Both the position numbers and the translations under genes were made by a program. This document shows, piece after piece, positions 34,088-42,174 of a stretch of DNA of 64,000 nucleotides; position 1 is the first letter of the stretch, and every line of letters starts with the position of its first letter. Source of the DNA: Draconibacterium mangrovi. Lineage in GTDB: Bacteria > Bacteroidota > Bacteroidia > Bacteroidales > Prolixibacteraceae. The notes under the pieces were generated by a model. The model was not told the DNA's origin. It searched no databases and saw only the letters and a program-made list of their open reading frames with translations. Where the stretch lies: assembly GCF_010586825.1 (NCBI RefSeq), contig NZ_JAAAGB010000002.1:186001-250000 (forward strand), in the 5' to 3' direction.

Positions 34088-34119
34088 GGTTTTTAAGTTT
34101 AAGATTCAAACATCAATTT

Positions 34120-34185
34120 TACTTTTTTTCATCCCCTGCACTCCTTCGTCGTGCTTCCCCCTTCGAAGGGTGATTTAGGGGGATG
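34120..34185. repeat. CCCCCTTCGAAGGG-type palindromic repeat
   Basis: Between pmbA and tldD: CATCCCCTGCAC..., then CCCCCTTCGAAGGG hairpin and GGGGGATG. The outer CATCCCC and GGGGGATG can pair. Related in style to the element at 52645-52735. Confidence 0.55.
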
Positions 34186-34222
34186 ATTGATTGTTTTCCC
34201 CATGTAATTTTAAGCTACGAGA

Positions 34223-35749
34223 TTATGCATTTGTTCCTCCAACGGTCATTTTTTTCACTAAAACAGTTGGCAGGCCAAGTGTTACCGGAACCGATTGTCC
34301 GTCTTTTCCACAGGTCCATGTGCCGCTGTCGTTTTTGTAGTCGTTGGCAGCCATCGAAATGTCGGCCAGAGCCTGTGGGCCGTTACCAACAATATTAATG
34401 TCCTTGATAGGAGTGGTGAGTTTTCCGTTTTCGATAATGTACCCCGATTTTACAAAGAAGGTAAAGTCGCCGGCACCGATTTTAACCTCGCCATTGCTGA
34501 AATTATCAACGTAAACGCCGTAATCAACTGCTGCGAAAATTTCTTCGGTGGTGTGCGGGCCATTTTCCATGTAGGTTGATCGCATACGCGGAATTGGCAT
34601 GTGGCGGAACGATTCGCGACGTCCGTTACCTGTTGGTTCAACACCATAATATTTCGCACTGATCCGGTCGTGCAGGTAGCTGTTTAGGATACCGTCTTTT
34701 ACCAGGTAAGTTTTTTGTACGTCGTTTCCTTCGTCGTCTATGTTAATGGCTCCGCGGTCGTTTGGCAGCGTACCATCGTCGATAATATTAATGAAACTTT
34801 CAGCAACTTTTTTATTCAGTTTGTCGCTGAAAATAGAAGTTCCTTTTCGGTTGAAATCGGCCTCAAAAGTATGGCCAATGGCTTCGTGAAGTAAAATTCC
34901 CGAACCTCCGGCACCAAGAACTACAGGCATTTCTCCGGCTTTAGGTTTTCCGGCTTTAAACAGCAGGTTGGTTTTTTCAACGGCTTCGTTGGCCAGTTCG
35001 TCAACCAAATCTTCTGTCAGCCACTCAAACCCGCGACGAACCGATCGTGCCGCATAAGCATTCTCAATTTGTTCACCTTCCTGCATCACACAAACCGCAT
35101 AAAAGCTGACCATTGGCCGGTAATCGTAGGTTAAGCGTCCTTCCGAGTTGTAAAACATTACGTAGCTGCTTTCGTCGCTCATTCCGGCATTTACCTTAAT
35201 CACCTTTTCGTCGAGATCAAATATTTTGTCATTTACCTTTTGTACAAAAGGTACTTTGTCTTTCACCGAAACATCTTCCCACTTTTTCGAAATTTTGTAG
35301 AAATTGGCGGGCAGTTTCTCGTTGTAGTCGGCAGCATTAAAGCTGGCGCTTGTGTTGGCAATGTTAGCGGCCATTTTTGCTGCATTCAGCATATCGTCGA
35401 GCGCAATGTTTTCGGAGTAGGCAAAACCGGTTTGGTCGCCTTTTAACACGCGAATACCAACTCCGAAATCGATGTTTGAGTAAGCGCGGTTTACTTTCCC
35501 GTCTTCAAGCGCCAGGCTGTTTGAAATTTTGTGTTCAAAAAATAAGTCGGCATAGTCGCCGCCTTTACTCATAGCTGTCGCAATAACTTTTTGCAACATT
35601 TCGGTAGTCACTTCAAAATGATCTAAATAACTTTTCACGTCTGCTGAAATTTGTACGTTTTGGCACGATTGCACAAAGGGAGGTAAAACCATACTTCCCG
35701 CTGCAAACATACCACTTGTTTTAATAAAATCACGTCTGTCAACTTTCAT
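34223..35749 (-). CDS. tldD: TldD family zinc metallopeptidase with Tat signal
   Basis: 508 residues from the ATG at 35749. The frame extends to 35863, but MKVDRRDFIKTSGMFAAG is a textbook twin-arginine signal, so this start is chosen. The signal ends near VQSCQN and may be lipid-anchored. The zinc motif HEAIGHTFE lies near residue 286, and the C-terminal MTVGGTNA region is typical. Catalytic half of a TldD/PmbA protease. The Tat signal implies export in folded form; pmbA just downstream lacks one and may be carried along. Confidence 0.9.
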   Translation of the reverse strand: MKVDRRDFIKTSGMFAAGSMVLPPFVQSCQNVQISADVKSYLDHFEVTTEMLQKVIATAMSKGGDYADLFFEHKISNSLALEDGKVNRAYSNIDFGVGIRVLKGDQTGFAYSENIALDDMLNAAKMAANIANTSASFNAADYNEKLPANFYKISKKWEDVSVKDKVPFVQKVNDKIFDLDEKVIKVNAGMSDESSYVMFYNSEGRLTYDYRPMVSFYAVCVMQEGEQIENAYAARSVRRGFEWLTEDLVDELANEAVEKTNLLFKAGKPKAGEMPVVLGAGGSGILLHEAIGHTFEADFNRKGTSIFSDKLNKKVAESFINIIDDGTLPNDRGAINIDDEGNDVQKTYLVKDGILNSYLHDRISAKYYGVEPTGNGRRESFRHMPIPRMRSTYMENGPHTTEEIFAAVDYGVYVDNFSNGEVKIGAGDFTFFVKSGYIIENGKLTTPIKDINIVGNGPQALADISMAANDYKNDSGTWTCGKDGQSVPVTLGLPTVLVKKMTVGGTNA

Positions 35750-35996
35750 AGTGCATGTGTTGTTTTTAATTGTCAAATGTCTTTTTCGTTTTATCCTGTT
35801 AATTGGTAATGTTTGGTCGATTAAAATTACATTTCCTAAATAATATCTCCAATATGCAACCATAAAAAATGATAAAACATGGGGGTGAGTTCCGATTTGG
35901 GGGCTTCATGGCGAAAAAATGTAAATATCTGAGAGGGGAGTGTGAATATTCAGAGCATTTTTTATTAAAAATGAAGAAATTTTGCGGGGGTATAGT

Positions 35997-36004
35997 TATT
36001 TTTG
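35997..36004 (+). promoter_or_regulatory. Possible upstream glnII promoter box
   Basis: TATTTTTG, exact consensus, exactly 100 bases upstream of the proximal box. A second glnII promoter is possible. Confidence 0.3.
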
Positions 36005-36066
36005 GGGTGTTTGACAAAAATCTATTTTCAATGTAAATTTTGTATTAATTTATTACATTTTGATAT

Positions 36067-36101
36067 AAATATGCTTCAACAAGTTTCATTTAAGCATATT
36101 T
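36067..36101. promoter_or_regulatory. Inverted repeat overlapping the glnII promoter
   Basis: Perfect 10-bp arms AAATATGCTT and AAGCATATTT separated by 15 bases. The right arm covers the -7 box, so a bound protein would block or modulate initiation. Confidence 0.55.
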
Positions 36102-36104
36102 TTG
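36097..36104 (+). promoter_or_regulatory. glnII promoter -7 box
   Basis: TATTTTTG, exact TAnnTTTG, 49 bases before the chosen ATG. Confidence 0.6.
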
Positions 36105-36152
36105 TGGGAGACAGTTAGAAAAAATCTATTTTTAAATAAAATTTATTACATC

Positions 36153-37166
36153 ATGAAATCAAAATTGGAATACATTTGGTTGGACGGAAGTGTCCCAACT
36201 CAGCAGCTTAGAGCAAAAACGCGTGTAGCAGATAATTTTAGCGGTAAATTGGAAGACTGTCCGGTATGGTCTTTCGATGGATCATCAACTAACCAGGCCG
36301 GTGGTGGTGCTTCTGACCTTCTTTTGAAGCCTGTTTTCATTTGTCCTGATCCGGACCGTAAAAATGCATACCTTGTTTTAACTGAAGTTCTAAATCCTGA
36401 TGGAACTCCTCACGAAACCAATGGTCGCGCTCATATCGAAGAAGAAGATGAAGATTTCTGGTTCGGTTACGAGCAAGAGTATTTCCTTTACGATCCACAA
36501 ACTCGTTTGCCTTTGGGTTTCCCTGCAGGAGGTTTTCCTCTGCCACAAGGACCTTACTATTGTGGTGTAGGTGGTTCTAAAGCTTTCGGTCGTCAGATTG
36601 TTGAAGAGCATTTTGATATTTGTTTGGAAGCTGGTTTGAACGTTGAAGGTATCAACGCTGAGGTGGCTGCCGGACAGTGGGAATTCCAGATTTTTGCTAA
36701 AGGTGCACACAATGCTGGTGACCAAATCTGGATGGCTCGTTTCCTTTTGGAGCGTACTGCTGAAAAATATGGTGTTGACGTTGAGTGGCATCCAAAACCA
36801 CTTGGAAAAGAACTTGACTGGAATGGTTCAGGTATGCACGCTAACTTCTCTAACGGTTTAATGAGAACTTGTGGCGACGAAAAAGTATTTAATGCAATTT
36901 GCGAAGAGTTCGGTAAAAACATTAAAGAGCATATTGATGTTTACGGTGCATACAACGATCAGCGTTTGACTGGTAAGCACGAAACTGCTGCCATCACTGA
37001 TTTCAGCTATGGTGTTTCTGACCGTGGTGCTTCTATCCGTATTCCTGTTGGAACTGTTGAGGATGGTTGGAAAGGTCGTTTGGAAGACCGTCGTCCTGCA
37101 TCAAATGGTGATCCGTATAAAATTGGAGCAAGAATTATTAAAACTGTTCATGCTGCAAAAATCTAA
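36153..37166 (+). CDS. glnII: Glutamine synthetase, GSII (eukaryote-like) family
   Basis: 337 residues from ATG 36153, chosen because MKSKLEYIWLDGSVPTQQLRAKT is the family N-terminus (the frame opens at 36102 with unrelated residues). Beta-grasp domain with FSGKLEDCPVWSFDGSSTNQA, then catalytic FGYEQEYFL, GINAEVAAGQWEFQ and GSGMHANFSN, and C-terminal EDRRPASNGDPY. The short length, about 340, is typical of GSII rather than the 450-residue GSI. It makes glutamine from glutamate, ammonia and ATP in the cytosol. Codon use is of a highly expressed gene (many GGT, CGT, ACT). Two other GS families follow within 8 kb. Confidence 0.95.
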   Translation: MKSKLEYIWLDGSVPTQQLRAKTRVADNFSGKLEDCPVWSFDGSSTNQAGGGASDLLLKPVFICPDPDRKNAYLVLTEVLNPDGTPHETNGRAHIEEEDEDFWFGYEQEYFLYDPQTRLPLGFPAGGFPLPQGPYYCGVGGSKAFGRQIVEEHFDICLEAGLNVEGINAEVAAGQWEFQIFAKGAHNAGDQIWMARFLLERTAEKYGVDVEWHPKPLGKELDWNGSGMHANFSNGLMRTCGDEKVFNAICEEFGKNIKEHIDVYGAYNDQRLTGKHETAAITDFSYGVSDRGASIRIPVGTVEDGWKGRLEDRRPASNGDPYKIGARIIKTVHAAKI

Positions 37167-37189
37167 GACATATTTGCAAAATAAAAAAG

Positions 37190-37220
37190 AAACTGTCCTT
37201 ATTGTAGGGCAGTTTTTTTT
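37190..37220 (+). terminator. glnII terminator
   Basis: Stem AAACTGTCCT / AGGGCAGTTT with one G-U pair, then eight or more T. Confidence 0.85.
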
Positions 37221-37262
37221 TGCTCAAATTTGTCGCCGCAAATAGTAATACACTAATAGTTA

Positions 37263-38387
37263 ATGGCCATGATAAGGAAACAAATTGAAATAAAACGTCA
37301 CTTATTTGAAGAGACTTCGCATTCGCCATCGTTGGTTGATATTGTTGGAGAAGAACAGCTGGGCGATGTGGTGGATTTTTGTTTCATTGAAAACCCTTAT
37401 TTCCCCGGAGAAGCATTAATACGTCGGCTTCAGGATAAACTACCAGAAGTACTTAAAGCATACCCATCGAGTAATCCAAAATTGGCACAACAGGATTTGG
37501 CGGCCGTTTTGCACATAAAACCCGAATACCTTGTTTTAGGAAATGGTGCCACCGAACTGATTACGATTATTCAAAACAACTTTGTTGAGGATATGGGAAT
37601 TCCCGTTCCAACTTTTAGCGAATACATCGAAAAGGTACAAAACCTGGAAAAGGTGAAACTGTTTCAGTTACCTGCCGACAATCATTATCAGTTGGATTTG
37701 GAAGAATATGCCGATTGGTTGTTGGAGGAAAAACTATCATCTGCTTTGATTATCAATCCTGGAAATCCTACCGGGCAGTTGCTTTCGATTGAAAAAATAA
37801 CAGGGTTTTTAAACCGTATGAAACACTTGAAACTGGTGTTGCTTGATGAGTCGTTTATCGATTTTGCGGGCGAAGAAATCCCCAGTCTCATGCCTGTGGT
37901 TGAGCAGTTTCAGAATTTGGTAATTGTTCGCAGCATGAGTAAACATTGCGGTGTGCCGGGCTTGCGTTTGGGCTATTGCTGCACCGCTAACGAATATTAC
38001 CTGAAGCAAATAAGAAATGCATTGCCCGTTTGGAATATAAACACGCTGGCCGAGTACTTTTTAACGCAACTAAAAGATACCGATATTGAATACCACAAGG
38101 CACGCAAACATGTTATTTCCGACGTTCGGGAGTTGTATGAAGCTTTGTGTAGCATTGAGGGATACGACGTTTACCCCACGAACAGTAATTTTATTCTGCT
38201 GAAAATAAATTTTGCAATGACTGCTTACGATTTGCAAATGAAATTGCTGCAGGATTTTGGCGTGTACGTACGCGATTGCTCCAACAAAATAGGGCTCGAT
38301 GATAAGCACATCCGGATTGCATCAAAAGGCAGGGATAACGACCAACTGCTGATTCATGCACTGAAAATGGTGGCTGCAAATGCGTAA
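37263..38387 (+). CDS. PLP-dependent class I/II aminotransferase (HisC/CobD-like)
   Basis: 374 residues. It has FCFIENPYFPGEAL, the nucleotide-free PLP-binding NPGNPTGQLLS (about 168-178), DESFIDFAGEE, and the PLP lysine K227 in RSMSKHCGVPGLRLGY, followed by the terminal Arg region HIRIASKGR. This is the histidinol-phosphate aminotransferase / threonine-phosphate decarboxylase type. No histidine or cobalamin genes are near, so the substrate is open. Start ATG 37263; MIRKQ at 37269 is an alternative. Lies between glnII and a minus-strand operon. Confidence 0.85.
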   Translation: MAMIRKQIEIKRHLFEETSHSPSLVDIVGEEQLGDVVDFCFIENPYFPGEALIRRLQDKLPEVLKAYPSSNPKLAQQDLAAVLHIKPEYLVLGNGATELITIIQNNFVEDMGIPVPTFSEYIEKVQNLEKVKLFQLPADNHYQLDLEEYADWLLEEKLSSALIINPGNPTGQLLSIEKITGFLNRMKHLKLVLLDESFIDFAGEEIPSLMPVVEQFQNLVIVRSMSKHCGVPGLRLGYCCTANEYYLKQIRNALPVWNINTLAEYFLTQLKDTDIEYHKARKHVISDVRELYEALCSIEGYDVYPTNSNFILLKINFAMTAYDLQMKLLQDFGVYVRDCSNKIGLDDKHIRIASKGRDNDQLLIHALKMVAANA

Positions 38388-38399
38388 TAGGTATTTTTA

Positions 38400-38574
38400 G
38401 TTGTCAGTTACAAGCTACAAGTTTCAATAATCCAGTCTCAGTTTACAGTCACAGTTCTCAGGATCAAATATCCAGTATCCAGTCTCAGTTTTCAGTCCTC
38501 AGGATCAAATATCAGAATTATCGAGTATCGAGTATCCAGAATCGAGCATCTGGTATCCAGCATTCAGTCGCACA
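38400..38574. repeat. Degenerate CAGTATCC-word repeat with a 40-bp direct repeat
   Basis: Non-coding. ATCCAGTCTCAGTTT...CTCAGGATCAAATATC occurs twice (about 38429-38473 and 38477-38514), and GAGTATCGAGTATCCAG words follow. Lies between convergent genes. Confidence 0.65.
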
Positions 38575-39432
38575 TCAAAAATCAATAACCGCCGAGTCGC
38601 AAACGTAAGTTGGAATAATTCCTGAACTAATAATTTTAATATTCGCGTTATCGGGCAGGGTATTTCCCGATAAAACGAGTACAGTGTCCAATCCGAATTT
38701 GTTTCCGCCAATAATATCGGTGAAAAGCGTGTCGCCAACCATTAAAATCTCGTTTCTTTGAATGTTGGGTACATCCTGCATAGCACGTTCGTAAGCCAGT
38801 AGGAACATTTGGGCATCGGGTTTTCCGAAACGTATAAATTTCTTCCCTAAAATTTGTTCAACCAGGTCGGCCAGCCCGCCAATGGCCACCGAAATATCGT
38901 TTTTATTTACCGGGTAATTAATGTCGGTATTTGCCACAATAACAGTCATGTTTTTGTGGCGCAGCAGGTTGATGGTTTTATCAATATCCTTGTTCCAGTC
39001 GAATCCTTCGTCGTCGAGAAAAGCAAACGATTTTATATGTTCCAGGTCGTTCAGGTCTACATCGCTGATGGGGACTGTTTTTTGCCCCGCAGTTTCCAGG
39101 TAATGGGCCGAATCTTTTGTTCCAAGGTAAGCCACTGCTTTTCCGTTGGCCAGTTTTGTTTTAAAGAACTCCATGGCCAGCATCCCCGATGATAAAATTT
39201 TATCGGTGGTAATAGTGGTCAGGCCTCTTTTCTGATACCAGTTCGATAGTTCCTCCGGACTTCTTGATGAGTCGTTAGTTAATACGTAATAAGGAATTCC
39301 CTTTGATTCTAAATATTTGAAAGTATTTCCTACTCCCTCAATCAGGCCCGAATGATTTTTTAATACACCAAAAGCATCAAAAAATACGGCCCGGTAGTTT
39401 TTCACTACACTTCTAAAACTTTTTGTTCTCAT
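38575..39432 (-). CDS. HAD-IIA family phosphatase-like protein
   Basis: 285 residues. Motif I AVFFDAFGVLKNH has the nucleophile Asp with Phe in place of the usual second Asp, as in the hyp4-like HAD-IIA subgroup. Motif II VLTNDSSRS, and C-terminal RFGKPDAQMF and MVGDTLFTDIIGGNKFGLDT complete the fold with a type IIA cap between. Substrate unknown. Third gene of the operon GS-like, kinase-like, HAD; 12 bases after the kinase-like gene. Confidence 0.85.
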   Translation of the reverse strand: MRTKSFRSVVKNYRAVFFDAFGVLKNHSGLIEGVGNTFKYLESKGIPYYVLTNDSSRSPEELSNWYQKRGLTTITTDKILSSGMLAMEFFKTKLANGKAVAYLGTKDSAHYLETAGQKTVPISDVDLNDLEHIKSFAFLDDEGFDWNKDIDKTINLLRHKNMTVIVANTDINYPVNKNDISVAIGGLADLVEQILGKKFIRFGKPDAQMFLLAYERAMQDVPNIQRNEILMVGDTLFTDIIGGNKFGLDTVLVLSGNTLPDNANIKIISSGIIPTYVCDSAVIDF

Positions 39433-39444
39433 AATAGTACAGCA

Positions 39445-40491
39445 TCAGAGTTTTAATGTTCTCAAAATTTTCTCCACCCGGTATTTGGCTTCCATGGCAG
39501 GGAAATATGTTTCATAGGCTTCCTTAATCAATTTGGTTGAATAGTATTTTCTGAAAAAGTATGGCCCGTCTTTAATAACATAGTTTAAAATAAAAAAGCG
39601 GTAAACTTCTTTAATTAAATGCACTTCGGGAGGTGTAAGCGGAAAAACCTTGTGGTATTCTTTCAGAAACAGCATAAAGCGGTCTTCCATTAAGGTATCC
39701 ACCTGGTAACTGAAAACGGTACGGTCGCCAACATCGGAAACCACGCGGCTAAAAAAGTAAAAGTCCATTACGCGCGACGACATTCGGAACCAGTCGTAAT
39801 CCCAGCGCGAATAAAACTTTCCGTCGCCTGTTATCGAAAAATTACCAATGTTCCAGTCAACCAAAACAGGTATGGTTTCAATTTCAGTGTTATAATTTAC
39901 GCGGTCGGCATTGCCCAAAAAATAATCGGCGTGTCGCAGAATCAAATCCTTGTGCGACTCGTCCATTTGTATTTCGCTTTTTTGGATCGAGCGTTTTAAT
40001 TTCTGAATATCAGTAATTACACTTTTTGAGGAGTGTGGCAGCTGATTCGAAACGTTGGTGCACGCTTTATGGAAATGAGCCAGCTCGCGGCCCAGTTTTT
40101 TTATGTGTTTTTCTTCCAGCCGGCGGGGTAGTTTATAACGTATTTGGATGGGATTGTAGAATACCACCCAGGCACTTCGCTCGCGTTCGTGGTAGCGGTA
40201 AATATACAACTCGTTACGTTTTACCAGCGATTGTGCCAAAAACATTTGATAAGGGTACTCGAGGTTGTTGGCCAGGTTGTTTATAATAATGTGGTCTTCC
40301 CTAAAGTCTTCAAAATTTCCGTATTCCGAAATTTTTGCAAAAACAGGTTCGCGTTTGTAAAACGATATTTTGTATACATGATTGGTAGAAACTTTTGCGC
40401 TAACATCAAAAACACCTTTTATCTCGTGTCTTTCTCCATCAAATTCTCTCCAGGCAAGTTTGATTATCTCTCCATAATCCAGTCTCTGCAT
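39445..40491 (-). CDS. Kinase-fold phosphotransferase (APH-like), unknown substrate
   Basis: 348 residues from the second ATG of an ATGATG pair at 40494-40489. The frame extends to 40584 but would then overlap the GS-like gene and adds a basic, unlikely tail. The middle shows the kinase loop PVLVDWNIGNFSI (about 225-237; His/Asp-type D-x-N) and the metal site SRWDYDWFRMSSRVMDFYF. This fits an aminoglycoside-phosphotransferase-like fold rather than a protein kinase. N-terminal part EYGNFEDFREDHIIINNLA would be the hinge region. Its place between a GS-like enzyme and a HAD phosphatase suggests a shared small-molecule pathway, not resistance. Confidence 0.65.
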   Translation of the reverse strand: MQRLDYGEIIKLAWREFDGERHEIKGVFDVSAKVSTNHVYKISFYKREPVFAKISEYGNFEDFREDHIIINNLANNLEYPYQMFLAQSLVKRNELYIYRYHERERSAWVVFYNPIQIRYKLPRRLEEKHIKKLGRELAHFHKACTNVSNQLPHSSKSVITDIQKLKRSIQKSEIQMDESHKDLILRHADYFLGNADRVNYNTEIETIPVLVDWNIGNFSITGDGKFYSRWDYDWFRMSSRVMDFYFFSRVVSDVGDRTVFSYQVDTLMEDRFMLFLKEYHKVFPLTPPEVHLIKEVYRFFILNYVIKDGPYFFRKYYSTKLIKEAYETYFPAMEAKYRVEKILRTLKL

Positions 40492-40550
40492 CATCTCTTT
40501 CTTCTTTTTTTCAAAGTTAGTTGGTTTTGCTTTGCAGCCTTCGCGTTGTT

Positions 40551-41909
40551 TTAAATTATTTCGAAATACCTTTTTAGCTCCCACTGCGGATCGTTACTGT
40601 CGATTTGTTGGGATTCCCATTCGCGGGTAAGGGCGAAATGTTTTACAAATGCCTCGCCAAACAATTCGTTGGCAATTTCCGATTCGGCCATTTTTTTAGT
40701 TGCTTTTTCCAGCGAATCGGGCAACATACCATTGCCGGTTTCCAGGTAACCATTTCCTTTGGTCGGAGCAATTTCCAGTGGTAGTTTGTTTTTTATGCCG
40801 TAAAGTCCGGCGGCCAGCGAGGCTCCAAGGGCCAGGTAGGCGTTGGTGTCCGATCCCGGAACCCGTAATTCAATGCGGGTAGATTTCTCGCTTCCCGGAA
40901 TGGCGCGAACTGCACAAGTGCGGTTGTCGATTCCCCAGGTAAGTGTGCGGGGAGCCCAGTCGCCGCCGCTCAGTCGTTTATAACTGTTTGGGTTAGGCGC
41001 AAATAGTGGCAGTATTTCAGGCAAACATTTTAACAGCCCGGCAATATAATGTTGCATGGTTTTACTTATTCCATCATGCGAATTCGCATCCAAAAACAAA
41101 TTCTTCTTTTTGTCCAGATCCCACAAACTTTGGTGGATGTGCCCGCCGCAACCCGGAAGTTTTTCATTCCATTTGGCCATAAACGTAGCCACAAAATTGT
41201 GTTTATAGGCAACTTCTTTTACCGCCGATTTAAACAGCAAGGCTTTGTCGGCCGCAGCCAGAATCTCATCATGAATAACAGTGGCCTCCACAACGCCGGG
41301 GCCGGTTTCGGTGTGCATGCCTTCAAGCGGAATGTCAAACTGCTGAAGCAACTCGAACAGGTCGTTAAAGTAAGGCTGGTTAAGTGAAGTTCTTAAAATT
41401 GAATAACCAAACATTCCCGGAGTTATCGGGTGCAAATCTTTATAACCGGCTTCGGCAATTTCATTGGGCGTGCCCAGAAAATTAAACCACTCAAACTCTT
41501 GCGAAAAGATAGGTTTAAAACCCATTTCTTCGCTTTGGGCGGCAACACGTTTTAACAAACTTCGCGAGCAAACTGCATCGGCATATTTTGGGTCGTTGCT
41601 AAAATCGCCTAATAAAAACGGAGTGTTGTCTTCCCACGGAATCTGGCGATAAGTTTCGGTGGCAATACTGGCTTTGGCATCGGGGTAACCGGTGTGCCAG
41701 CCTGTAATTTGGCTGTTTTCGTAACACTTGTCGGCACAGTCCCAGCCAAAAATCACATCACAAAATCCCAACCCGTTTTCCAGGGCATTCAAAAACTTAT
41801 CTTTATGAATATACTTGCCACGCAAAATCCCGTCAATATCCGCTACAGCAAACTTTATTTTAGTGAAATTTCGTTCCTTTATTCTGGTCAGTATCTCTTG
41901 CTTATCCAT
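40551..41909 (-). CDS. Glutamine synthetase-like enzyme, GSI type
   Basis: 453 residues from ATG 41909 (MDKQEILTRI); the frame opens earlier at 41960 and MLAMDKQ at 41918 is an alternative. GS beta-grasp KFAVADIDGILRGKYI and DVIFGWDC, then catalytic SQEFEWFNF, METxG-like MHTETGPGVVEA, GCGGHIHQSLW, and C-terminal SGGDWAPRTLTW, RIELRVPGSDTNAYLALGAS. The lack of the GSI adenylylation loop suggests a gamma-glutamyl ligase acting on an amine (PuuA-like) rather than ammonia. First gene of the operon with the kinase-like and HAD proteins. Confidence 0.88.
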   Translation of the reverse strand: MDKQEILTRIKERNFTKIKFAVADIDGILRGKYIHKDKFLNALENGLGFCDVIFGWDCADKCYENSQITGWHTGYPDAKASIATETYRQIPWEDNTPFLLGDFSNDPKYADAVCSRSLLKRVAAQSEEMGFKPIFSQEFEWFNFLGTPNEIAEAGYKDLHPITPGMFGYSILRTSLNQPYFNDLFELLQQFDIPLEGMHTETGPGVVEATVIHDEILAAADKALLFKSAVKEVAYKHNFVATFMAKWNEKLPGCGGHIHQSLWDLDKKKNLFLDANSHDGISKTMQHYIAGLLKCLPEILPLFAPNPNSYKRLSGGDWAPRTLTWGIDNRTCAVRAIPGSEKSTRIELRVPGSDTNAYLALGASLAAGLYGIKNKLPLEIAPTKGNGYLETGNGMLPDSLEKATKKMAESEIANELFGEAFVKHFALTREWESQQIDSNDPQWELKRYFEII

Positions 41910-42174
41910 TGCTAGCATCAAATTTGATTTTAAAATAAACGATGTTTGAGGAAATAACAAATATCGTCATTATTACTTTCGTTTGTTAAGGATGTGGTTT
42001 TAGTATGTCGTTTTGCTAAAAAAGTAGAAAATTTCCAGAATAACCCCTCGCTGTGTTAGGTTCGGGTAAATATTTTCTTAAAAAATGAAGTTTAAGCATG
42101 ATAAATGTCAGGACTGAGGATGGAAAATATTATTTTTGAGGACAGACAAAAAACAGACTTAAATAAAATTAATC
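41910..42174. other. Divergent region GS-like / GSIII
   Basis: No gene. Contains the GSIII promoter box at 42131 and the word TTTAAGCAT (42091-42099), also present in the glnII inverted repeat. Confidence 0.4.
42131..42138 (+). promoter_or_regulatory. GSIII promoter -7 box
   Basis: TATTTTTG, exact TAnnTTTG, 37 bases before the ATG. Confidence 0.65.

Larger units (their letters stand above)
35750..36152. other. Divergent intergenic region tldD / glnII
   Basis: AT-rich, no gene seen. It holds two TATTTTTG boxes toward glnII (35997 and 36097) and an inverted repeat at 36067-36101. The minus-strand promoter of tldD was not found as an exact box. Confidence 0.45.

Noticed and set aside
35750-35863. 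Upstream start for TldD
   Set aside because: It would hide the Tat signal in the interior of the protein.
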